Part shown: positions 57,859 through 64,000 of the stretch, piece after piece
How positions within the stretch are numbered: the stretch's first letter is position 1
How the letters are laid out: each line of letters begins with the position of its first letter
Source: Paraburkholderia mimosarum LMG 23256 = NBRC 106338
Lineage (GTDB): Bacteria > Pseudomonadota > Gammaproteobacteria > Burkholderiales > Burkholderiaceae
Direction: 5' to 3'
Assembly: GCF_000739815.1 (NCBI RefSeq)
Contig: NZ_BBJJ01000034.1
Location: forward strand, 1 to 64,000
DNA: 64,000 nucleotides
Notes under the pieces: model-generated
The model's database searches: none
The model's input: the letters and a program-made list of their open reading frames with translations, nothing else
Told to the model about the DNA's origin: nothing
Position numbers and translations under genes: made by a program

Positions 57859-57893
57859 TTTTTCGTGTGCGAACCCTTTTATCGCTCACGAAA
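57859..57893 (+). promoter_or_regulatory. 13-bp hairpin in the nrdB leader
   Basis: TTTTCGTGTGCGA (57859-57871) pairs with TCGCTCACGAAAA (57881-57893) with one mismatch, loop of 9 bases. It ends 37 bases before the nrdB start codon. The downstream A-run and upstream T-run could also make it a terminator on the minus strand. Confidence 0.55.
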
Positions 57894-57930
57894 AGATGGT
57901 ACAAACCGAACTAAATTGATGGTGACATTT

Positions 57931-59154
57931 ATGCTCAACTGGGATGACGAGATCACGGCCGTAACTCCGTCGAGCGGTGCGCAGCAAAACGCAATGCGCA
58001 ACCCCGCGGGTGAGGCTGTCCAGGCTGCCCAGGTGCAGTTTGGTCTGCGTTCCGCTCCACAGGCTTCCACGGCGACCAACATCTTCGCCAGCGACTTCGC
58101 CGTTGCGCCGCCGCCGCAAGCGCCGGTCTCGACCGAAGCCCGTGTGAATGTCGCCGACAAGCGCATCATCAACGGCCAGACCGACGTGAACCAGCTGGTC
58201 CCGTTCAAGTACAAGTGGGCCTGGGAAAAGTATCTGGCGGGTTGCGCGAACCACTGGATGCCGCAGGAAATCAACATGTCCCGCGACATCGCCCTGTGGA
58301 AGGACCCGAACGGTCTGACCGAGGACGAGCGCCGCATCGTCAAGCGCAACCTCGGCTTCTTCGTGACCGCCGACTCGCTTGCCGCGAACAACATCGTGCT
58401 CGGCACCTACCGCCACATCACGGCGCCCGAATGCCGCCAGTTCCTGCTGCGCCAGGCGTTCGAAGAGGCGATCCACACGCACGCGTACCAGTACATCGTC
58501 GAGTCGCTGGGTCTGGACGAAGGCGAGATCTTCAACGCGTACCACGAGGTCAAGTCGATCCGCGACAAGGACGAGTTCCTGATCCCGTTCATCCATACGC
58601 TGACTGATCCGTCGTTCAAGACCGGCACGCTCGAAGCGGACCAGAACCTGCTCAAGTCGCTCATCGTGTTCGCCTGCATCATGGAAGGCCTGTTCTTCTA
58701 TGTGGGCTTCACGCAAATTCTCGCCCTCGGCCGCCAGAACAAGATGACTGGCGCTGCAGAGCAGTATCAGTACATCCTGCGCGACGAGTCGATGCACTGC
58801 AATTTCGGGATCGACCTCATCAACCAGATCAAGCTTGAAAACCCGCACCTGTGGACCCCGGCGTTCCGTGCGGAGATCACCGAACTGTTCAAGCATGCGG
58901 TCGACCTCGAGTACCGCTACGCCGAGGACACCATGCCTCGCGGCGTGCTCGGCCTGAACGCATCGATGTTCAAGAGCTATCTGCGCTTCATCTGCAACCG
59001 CCGTTGCCAGCAGATCGGTCTCGATCAGCTGTTCCCGAACGAAGAGAATCCGTTCCCGTGGATGAGCGAGATGATCGACTTGAAGAAGGAACGCAACTTC
59101 TTCGAGACGCGCGTGATCGAATATCAGACGGGCGGTGCGCTGTCCTGGGAATAA
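57931..59154 (+). CDS. nrdB: Class Ia ribonucleotide reductase, beta subunit (radical-generating)
   Basis: 407-residue di-iron protein that holds the tyrosyl radical. Ligand motifs: ADSLAANNIVLG and FLLRQAFEEAIHTHAYQYIVE (about residues 150-190, with Glu and His iron ligands), then MEGLFFYVGF near 252 and the second ExxH in RDESMHCNFG near 286. An N-terminal extension of about 60 residues, Ala/Gln-rich, precedes the conserved core (RVNVADKRIINGQTDVN). ATG 57931 follows GGTGA; starts at 57865 or 57919 are possible but less well supported. The C-terminal tail GGALSWE would bind NrdA. Confidence 0.95.
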   Translation: MLNWDDEITAVTPSSGAQQNAMRNPAGEAVQAAQVQFGLRSAPQASTATNIFASDFAVAPPPQAPVSTEARVNVADKRIINGQTDVNQLVPFKYKWAWEKYLAGCANHWMPQEINMSRDIALWKDPNGLTEDERRIVKRNLGFFVTADSLAANNIVLGTYRHITAPECRQFLLRQAFEEAIHTHAYQYIVESLGLDEGEIFNAYHEVKSIRDKDEFLIPFIHTLTDPSFKTGTLEADQNLLKSLIVFACIMEGLFFYVGFTQILALGRQNKMTGAAEQYQYILRDESMHCNFGIDLINQIKLENPHLWTPAFRAEITELFKHAVDLEYRYAEDTMPRGVLGLNASMFKSYLRFICNRRCQQIGLDQLFPNEENPFPWMSEMIDLKKERNFFETRVIEYQTGGALSWE

Positions 59155-59602
59155 CCCGGGCGCACTGCGGTGCAAGTCTTTAGGGGTTGCCGGAGGCGGC
59201 GCGCGAGCCGCCTCGACCGGCATGATGACCAGGAGCAGGAACGCCTGATGCAAAGCGTGCCAGGAGCCCAGGTGGCTCACCTACGTGCAAGGCACTTTGC
59301 GAACCCTTCAGAGGGATGGGCAAACTTCCCCCCGGAAAAGCGCGCAGGCTTCGCGAGTGGTGAGGCCGCCGCTTTCAACGAACGTTGTCCGGTGTCGGCA
59401 GCCGACGCCGGAATGACCTGGCGCGCTGTGCCTCGTGGCACGGTGCGCCTTACCGCATTCATTAGCGTAAGCGCGCGGGATCAGCGTACGCCGATGAATA
59501 GCCCGCTTCGCAGCGTGCGCCGTGAGAAGCGTTCGCGGGAAGCGGGTTTTGACGAAGGGTGTGGTTTGAACTGACTCTCATCTGAACCTGAAGGAGAAAA
59601 AA
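59155..59602 (+). other. Intergenic region between nrdB and the H1-like gene
   Basis: 448 bases. A strong stem GAGGCGGC (59193-59200) with GCCGCCTC (59207-59214), extended by TGCCG/CGGCA on the outside, probably ends the nrdB transcript. The rest shows no recognisable gene; a 134-codon frame at 59170-59574 has biased composition and no Shine-Dalgarno. The promoter of the H1-like gene should lie in the last 100 bases but I could not define it. Confidence 0.5.
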
Positions 59603-60184
59603 ATGGCTACTGCCAAGAAGAAACCGGCGGCTAAGAAGGCCGCAGTGAAGAAGGTTGCAGCGAAGAAGGCAGCTCCGGCGAAGAAGGCCGCGGCCAAGAA
59701 GGTCGCCGTGAAGAAGGTTGCAGCGAAGAAAGTCGCCGTGAAGAAGGTTGCTGCGAAGAAGGCAGCACCGGCGAAGAAGGCCGCAGCGAAGAAGGTTGCA
59801 GCCAAGAAAGTCGCTGTGAAGAAGGTTGCTGCGAAGAAGGCAGCACCGGCGAAGAAGGCCGCAGCGAAGAAGGTTGCAGCGAAGAAGGTTGCAGCCAGGA
59901 AGGCGCCTGCGAAGAAGGCTGCTGCCAAGAAGGCAGCACCGGCGAAGAAGGCCGCAGCGAAGAAGGTTGCAGCCAAGAAGGCGCCTGCGAAGAAGGCTGC
60001 TGCCAAGAAGGCTGCGCCTGCGAAGAAGGCTGCTGCCAAGAAGGCTGCCAAGAAGGCGCCTGCGAAGGCTGCCGCTGCCGCGCCTGCTGCCCCCGCTGCG
60101 CAACCGGCCGCGCCCGCAGCAACGGTCAAGACTGCCCTGAATCCGGCCGCTGCATGGCCGTTCCCGACCGGCAGCCGTCCGTAA
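59603..60184 (+). CDS. Histone H1-like DNA-binding protein
   Basis: 193-residue, extremely Lys/Ala-rich protein of the bacterial H1-like family. Residues about 1-155 are a run of KKAA, KKVA and PAKK units; the tail is Ala/Pro-rich and ends NPAAAWPFPTGSRP. It should bind DNA non-specifically through its positive charge and act as a nucleoid-compacting protein. The clearest repeat is 26 residues (78 bp). GAAGGAG 6 bases before the ATG supports the start. Repeat number often differs between strains in this family. A T6 terminator follows. Confidence 0.9.
   Translation: MATAKKKPAAKKAAVKKVAAKKAAPAKKAAAKKVAVKKVAAKKVAVKKVAAKKAAPAKKAAAKKVAAKKVAVKKVAAKKAAPAKKAAAKKVAAKKVAARKAPAKKAAAKKAAPAKKAAAKKVAAKKAPAKKAAAKKAAPAKKAAAKKAAKKAPAKAAAAAPAAPAAQPAAPAATVKTALNPAAAWPFPTGSRP
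59650..60070 (+). repeat. Tandem repeats inside the H1-like gene
   Basis: The unit beginning GAAGGTTGC recurs at 59650, 59743 and 59821. The second and third copies are exactly 78 bp apart and nearly identical (26 codons); the first and second are 93 bp apart, adding one 15-bp KKVAV unit. Shorter 15-bp units fill the rest. Confidence 0.85.
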
Positions 60185-60270
60185 GCAGTACGAGACGAAG
60201 CGCGCCCGCTACGGCGTTTGCGTGCTTCGTTGGCCGGGCAAGGCGGCAGGATGCGCAAGGCCCGGTCCCG

Positions 60271-60306
60271 ATCCCGTCGCAGGGTTGCCCGCGGCGGGAT
60301 TTTTTT
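60271..60306 (+). terminator. Terminator of the H1-like gene
   Basis: ATCCCGTCGC (60271-60280) pairs with GCGGCGGGAT (60291-60300), one G-U pair, followed by a T-run through 60306. Confidence 0.85.
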
Positions 60307-60354
60307 CGTCTGGACTTCGTAACAGTTGGGCGTTTTCGCGCCGCGCGCGGGCAT

Positions 60355-60390
60355 GAAAAAAGGCGCATGCACAGGGGAGCACATGCGCCT
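60355..60390 (-). terminator. Terminator of the glycine-zipper lipoprotein gene
   Basis: AGGCGCATG (60361-60369) pairs with CATGCGCCT (60382-60390), with A6 at 60355-60360 serving as a U-tract on the minus strand. Confidence 0.8.
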
Positions 60391-60440
60391 GAGGTTCCGC
60401 ATCCGGCGCGAGGCGCGCCACTGCGGTACAGGGGAAAGCG

Positions 60441-60917
60441 TTAGTGTGTGATGCGCGTGACGCCGCCGCTCGACAGCAGCCGCACGCGGTCGCCGGCGTT
60501 GAAGACCTCGCCGGTCGAAGTTTGTGTGATGGCGCGGTAGTCGCCGTTGTCGAGGCGCACCGTGATCTCGAGGCCGTCGCGCATCGCCACGCCGTTCTCG
60601 ACCGCGTTGCCGGCAACGGCGCCGGCAATGCCGCCGATGATGCCGGTGACGATCGAGCCCTTGCCGCCGCCGATCGCGCTGCCAGCCACCGCGCCGAGCG
60701 CGCCGCCGCCGATCGCGCCGAGTCCGCTAGGCTGGCCGTTGTTCGAACTGATCTTCACCGCGCGCACGCTCTCGACCGTGGCCATGCGCACCGACTGCTC
60801 GCGCTGCGCCTGCGAGGCCGTATAGACATCGGCGGAACTGCTGTTATAAGCGCAGCCCGACATCGCGAGCGACCCCGCGATCATGGCTGCAACAATCAGA
60901 CGACTTGTTATTTTCAT
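60441..60917 (-). CDS. Glycine-zipper lipoprotein (SlyB/17-kDa antigen-like)
   Basis: 158-residue predicted outer-membrane lipoprotein. Lipobox SGCAYNSSS with Cys near residue 22; the core GLGAIGGGALGAVAGSAIGG and IVTGIIGGIAGAVAGNAVEN (about 68-110) is a two-helix glycine zipper. The C-terminal beta domain (GLEITVRLDNGDYRAITQ) resembles the SlyB family. ATG at 60917 is required for the signal peptide. SlyB-like proteins stabilise the outer membrane; that function is inferred. Confidence 0.87.
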   Translation of the reverse strand: MKITSRLIVAAMIAGSLAMSGCAYNSSSADVYTASQAQREQSVRMATVESVRAVKISSNNGQPSGLGAIGGGALGAVAGSAIGGGKGSIVTGIIGGIAGAVAGNAVENGVAMRDGLEITVRLDNGDYRAITQTSTGEVFNAGDRVRLLSSGGVTRITH

Positions 60918-60952
60918 TCCCGTAGCTCCAATGGGCGCCGCGGCGCCCGCGT

Positions 60953-61894
60953 TCAGTTCGGCAGTTCGTAGCCGAAGGCCTCCTTGAACCGTTCGTTGAT
61001 CTGCGCCCGCGTGGGCGCATAGTTTTGCGGACCGAGATGCTCGATCTTGAGCGCGCCCATCAGGCTCGCGAGGCGCCCCGTGGTTGCCCAGTCGAGGCCG
61101 TTCTCGATGCCATAGAGCAGGCCGCCGCGGAAGGCGTCGCCGCAACCGGTCGGGTCGAGCACACGGGCGGCCTTGACCGGAGGAATCTCCTCGATCTTGC
61201 CGCTGTGGTAGATCTGCGAGCCGTGCTCGCCGCGCGTGACGATCAACGCGTCGACATGGCTGGCGATTTCGTCGAACGACCAGCCGGTGCGATGGCTGAC
61301 GAGATTGGCTTCGTAGTCGTTGACCGCTACGTAAGTAGCAAGTTCAATGGCGCGCCGCAAAGACGCCCCATCGAAGAGCGGCAGACCCTGGCCCGGATCG
61401 AAGATGAACGGGATGCCGGCCTTCGCGAACTGCTCGACGTGCTGGACCATGCCATCGAAACCGTCCGGCGCGACGATGCCGAGCTTGATGCCGGGCGCCT
61501 CGTCGGCGCGATTCAAGTGCGACTGCATCATCGCGCCCGGGTGGAACGCGGTGATCTGGTTGTTCTCGAGATCGGTCGTGATCATCGCCTGCGCGGACCA
61601 CGTGTCGTCCAGTACCCGCACGTGCGCTTTCGAGAGACCGAGCTTGTCGAGGTGTTCGATGTAGGGCTGCGCGTCGGCGCCGCCGAGCGTCGCCATGATG
61701 CGCGCGTCGCCGCCGAGCAGATGCAGCGAGTACGCGATGTTGCCGGCGCAGCCGCCGAATTCCCGGCGCATCGTCGGCACGAGAAAGCTCACGTTCAGGA
61801 TGTGCACCTGCTCGGGCAGGATGTGCTCCCGAAAGCGACCTTCGAAAGTCATGATGTTGTCGTAGGCGAGCGAGCCGCAGATCAGCGTAGCCAA
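60953..61894 (-). CDS. PfkB-family carbohydrate/nucleoside kinase
   Basis: 313-residue ribokinase-superfamily enzyme. EFGGCAGNIAYSLHLLGG near residue 45 is the substrate-binding signature, and DPTGCGDAFRGGLLYG near 248 is the PfkB signature 2 with the catalytic Asp in the GxGD motif. It is sometimes labelled adenosine kinase; the substrate is not certain. The start is taken as TTG at 61894, after AGGAATT, giving LATLICGS as the N-terminus; the ATG-initiated frame at 61942 adds 16 unconserved residues. Confidence 0.85.
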   Translation of the reverse strand: MATLICGSLAYDNIMTFEGRFREHILPEQVHILNVSFLVPTMRREFGGCAGNIAYSLHLLGGDARIMATLGGADAQPYIEHLDKLGLSKAHVRVLDDTWSAQAMITTDLENNQITAFHPGAMMQSHLNRADEAPGIKLGIVAPDGFDGMVQHVEQFAKAGIPFIFDPGQGLPLFDGASLRRAIELATYVAVNDYEANLVSHRTGWSFDEIASHVDALIVTRGEHGSQIYHSGKIEEIPPVKAARVLDPTGCGDAFRGGLLYGIENGLDWATTGRLASLMGALKIEHLGPQNYAPTRAQINERFKEAFGYELPN

Positions 61895-61997
61895 GGCGGG
61901 AATTCCTGTAGGGCGTGGTAGGTAGGGGAAAGGGCGGCGCACTGGCCTGCAGGCAGGCTTGCGAGCGCAGGCGCTGGGAGAGCGCGCCGCTGCCGGA

Positions 61998-62498
61998 TTA
62001 CTTCAGCACCGCGAGTGCGGCGTCGTAGTTCGGCTCGTTCTTGATTTCGCTCACGCGCTCGGCGTGCAGCACTTTGTCGTTTTCGTCGAGCACGACGACG
62101 GCGCGCGCGGTCAGACCGGTGAGCGGGCCGCTCGTGACATCCACGCCGTAGGCCTGCGCGAAGTCATGGCCGCGGAACGTCGAGGCCGTGACGACGTTCG
62201 CGATGCCTTCGGTCGTGCAGAAGCGCGAAGCGGCGAACGGCAGGTCGCCCGAAATCACGACGACGGCCGTATTGTCGAGGCCGGCTGCGGCTTCGTTGAA
62301 CTTGCGCGTGGAGGTGGCGCAGGTCGGCGTGTCGAGGCTCGGCACGATGTTCAGGACCTTGCGCTTGCCGGCGAAATCGGCGAGCGAGACGGGCTTCAGA
62401 TCCTTGCCGACGAGCGAGAACGCCGGTGCCTTCTGACCGACGCTCGGGAACGTGCCAGCGACGTCGATCGGGTTACCGCCTAGCGTGACTTGACTCAT
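61998..62498 (-). CDS. tpx: Thiol peroxidase Tpx
   Basis: 166-residue atypical two-cysteine peroxiredoxin that reduces hydroperoxides with thioredoxin. The peroxidatic Cys is in SLDTPTCATSTRKFN near residue 60 and the resolving Cys in SRFCTTEGI near 94. The N-terminus MSQVTLGGNPIDVAG is canonical; the open frame upstream (to 62537) is not. GGAGTG serves as Shine-Dalgarno. It is the second peroxidase in the window, with the Prx5-type gene at 25855. Confidence 0.94.
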   Translation of the reverse strand: MSQVTLGGNPIDVAGTFPSVGQKAPAFSLVGKDLKPVSLADFAGKRKVLNIVPSLDTPTCATSTRKFNEAAAGLDNTAVVVISGDLPFAASRFCTTEGIANVVTASTFRGHDFAQAYGVDVTSGPLTGLTARAVVVLDENDKVLHAERVSEIKNEPNYDAALAVLK

Positions 62499-62603
62499 GA
62501 TGTGCACTCCGGGAATGCATGTGGTGGTGAATGGCACACGCGCGTAAGCGGCGCGCCGGGAATCGCGCTGGGCACGTCAGTGCACCCGCGCGCAGACGGA
62601 ACA

Positions 62604-63932
62604 TCAGGGATAGAAGATTTCGATGCGGAAGTTCGATGCCACTACGTCGCCTGTGTCGAGCCGCACGATCATCGTCTGCGTGGTGCGTGCGGGCAGACCG
62701 GCTTCGATGGGCGTGCCGGGCGTAACGTAATCCTGCGGCCACAGCACGCGCCGCACGACGATATTGCTCTGCCGGTCGAGCAGCGAGAGCTCGATAGCCG
62801 GGTAGGCCAGCGCCACGTTGAAGCGGTTGCGCAGTGGCACCTTCAGTTCGAGATGATGCGGTTCATTGTCGACCTGGCGCAGCTCGGACGGCTCGACCAG
62901 CAGCCCGTCGATGTCGCGTGGCGGCATCACCCGGCAACCGAGTTGCTCGCACGCCTGTTGATAAAGCGACTGCGAGTCGGGCCAGTAGACCATCACCGTT
63001 TCGCGTTGCCACCAGGCGAGCTGCACAGCGAGCAGTGCGAGAAGCAGAATGGCGATGAGCGTGCCCAGAAACCGCCAGACGATGGCGCGCGAGCCGCGCG
63101 GGCGCGCAGGCGCTTCGCGCGTGACGGCGAACGGCGACGCACCGTCGTTGGGCGGAAGCGCGCTGAACGCGGGTTCGCGCTCGTCTTGGCGGATGCGAGG
63201 GCCGAGCGCGGGCTCAGGATCGTTGATGCGACCCGCCGCCGATGCTTCGTTGGCCGAAAAGGTCGGCTCCGCGGGACCCGTTGCGCCGAGGTTCGGTTCG
63301 CTGCGAGTCCAGCGTGCCGCGGGCGGGAAGGGCTCGGCGGGTTGGGTGTTCTGCGCCGGGGGCACGGATGCCGCCGTGGCAGATGGCGCCGGCGCGCGGG
63401 GCGCAGCGTGCGACGGTTCATCGTCGGCGATGAACTTCGATTCGGCGCCAGGCGTCGCCCTTGGGGTGGCGCCCTTGTGCGCCAGCTGATCGGCGTTGTA
63501 CCTGAAGCGCGGGTCGAGCTGGGTGTCAGCGGGTGGCGCCCACGGATCCCACGTGCGATTCGTGAAATTGGGCGTGGCGTTTAGCGGCACGCGCGGCTCT
63601 TGCGATGGCGCGCTGACTGCCGGCTCCGCAGCCTGTGTGGTGTTCTGGGTGTCAGGATGAAACCCGGGCTGAAACGCGGACGGCGCCGCCGATTGCGCTG
63701 CAGCGTGCGAAGCCGTTTCCGGCGGAGTCGCAGTCAGGCTTGCTGCGATCTCGCCTGCAAGCGGCACGGCGCGCGAGAAATCGCCGCCTTCGGGCACCTC
63801 GTAGAGACTGCCCGACGCATCGAACGCTTCCTGGCAATGCCCGCAACGCACGAGGCCGCGCCGCACGGCAAGCTGCGTGGGCTGAATACGGAATACGGTT
63901 TCACAGAAGGGGCAGCGCGTTGCCAGCAGCAT
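62604..63932 (-). CDS. Zinc-ribbon and DUF3426 domain membrane protein
   Basis: 442-residue protein. The N-terminus has an MJ0042-type zinc ribbon, ATRCPFCETVFRIQPTQL and VRCGHCQEAFD (cysteines near residues 7, 10, 30 and 33). A long Ala/Pro/Glu-rich, probably disordered region (about 45-280) leads to one transmembrane helix (FLGTLIAILLLALLAVQLAW, about 286-306) and a C-terminal DUF3426 domain (LKVPLRNRFNVALAYPAIELSLLD). ATG at 63932. Function unknown. By analogy with other Burkholderia genomes prmA may lie just outside the window. Confidence 0.85.
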   Translation of the reverse strand: MLLATRCPFCETVFRIQPTQLAVRRGLVRCGHCQEAFDASGSLYEVPEGGDFSRAVPLAGEIAASLTATPPETASHAAAQSAAPSAFQPGFHPDTQNTTQAAEPAVSAPSQEPRVPLNATPNFTNRTWDPWAPPADTQLDPRFRYNADQLAHKGATPRATPGAESKFIADDEPSHAAPRAPAPSATAASVPPAQNTQPAEPFPPAARWTRSEPNLGATGPAEPTFSANEASAAGRINDPEPALGPRIRQDEREPAFSALPPNDGASPFAVTREAPARPRGSRAIVWRFLGTLIAILLLALLAVQLAWWQRETVMVYWPDSQSLYQQACEQLGCRVMPPRDIDGLLVEPSELRQVDNEPHHLELKVPLRNRFNVALAYPAIELSLLDRQSNIVVRRVLWPQDYVTPGTPIEAGLPARTTQTMIVRLDTGDVVASNFRIEIFYP

Positions 63933-64000
63933 GTGAGCCTGGGATCTGGGGAGACCGGAGGTTGGCGATACCGGCATTCTACTGGCAATCCGCCGCACCC

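Larger units (their letters stand above)
57381..57930 (+). other. Structured 550-base gap between nrdA and nrdB
   Basis: No supportable gene. The region is full of short GCGAGT/ACTCGC and GCGCGC repeats that form hairpins; the two clearest are listed separately. No good sigma70 promoter or NrdR box was found, so nrdB may be read from the nrdA promoter through this spacer or from a weak promoter I could not identify. Base composition drops to AT-rich in the last 90 bases. Confidence 0.5.

Noticed and set aside
59170..59574. 134-codon ORF between nrdB and the H1-like gene
   Set aside because: No Shine-Dalgarno, it crosses the probable nrdB terminator, and no motif is visible.
59603..60184. CRISPR-like or satellite repeat array
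   Set aside because: The repeats are in-frame codons of a Lys/Ala-rich protein, with no unique spacers.

Overview
The window is a gene-dense, GC-rich bacterial chromosome segment from a betaproteobacterium of the Burkholderiaceae (Burkholderia, Paraburkholderia, Caballeronia or a close relative). The evidence is gene order and protein type: a Burkholderia-style trimeric porin, a complete mraZ-to-ftsZ division and cell-wall (dcw) cluster followed by peroxiredoxin, lpxC, dciA, secA and argJ, then mutT, yacG, zapD, coaE and the pilus genes pilD, pilC and pilB, an alanine/lysine-rich histone H1-like protein, and a class Ia ribonucleotide reductase. The genus call is an inference from gene content, without a phylogeny. 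I see no insertion sequence, prophage, integron, CRISPR array, rRNA or defence island; this is core chromosome.

Layout. 1-7.7 kb: M20 amidohydrolase (-), molybdopterin oxidoreductase, acyl-CoA synthetase, outer-membrane porin (-), and ubiquinone hydroxylase coq7. 7.9-25.5 kb: the dcw cluster, all on +, starting at a sigma70-type promoter overlapped by four 10-bp-spaced MraZ boxes. It runs mraZ, rsmH, ftsL, ftsI, murE, murF, mraY, murD, ftsW, murG, murC, ddlB, ftsQ, ftsA, ftsZ, with most junctions overlapping by 4 bases. 25.8-34 kb: peroxiredoxin, lpxC, dciA (-), secA, argJ, an AAA ATPase and a MutT-type Nudix hydrolase. 34-40.8 kb (all -): yacG, zapD, coaE, pilD, pilC, pilB and a CBS-domain transporter. 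41-45.5 kb: tRNA-Pro(CGG) and a polyprenyl diphosphate synthase (both -), then rplU, rpmA, obgE and proB (+).

45.6-53.8 kb: CNP1-like lipoprotein and rppH (-), proS and a MarC-family protein (+), hpt and ffh (-), then a CcsA/YpjD-like membrane protein, a small zinc-ribbon protein and ampD (+). 54-59.2 kb: nrdA and nrdB, separated by 550 bases and each with a long structured leader. 59.6-64 kb: the H1-like protein (+), then a leftward group: glycine-zipper lipoprotein, PfkB-family kinase, tpx and a zinc-ribbon/DUF3426 membrane protein.

Functionally the window joins murein precursor synthesis and divisome assembly, lipid A commitment (lpxC), protein export (secA, ffh), type IV pilus assembly, quinone synthesis (ispB, coq7), murein recycling (ampD) and dNTP supply (nrdAB). 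The most interesting non-coding signals are: the MraZ operator; a promoter upstream of nrdA overlapped by two NrdR-like boxes 31 bp apart; and, downstream of it, a leader holding a 46-codon ORF, a terminator-like hairpin with a T6 run and complementary segments that could form alternative structures. The nrdA leader resembles an attenuator and is the best candidate here for an undescribed mechanism, but it rests on inspection of one sequence.
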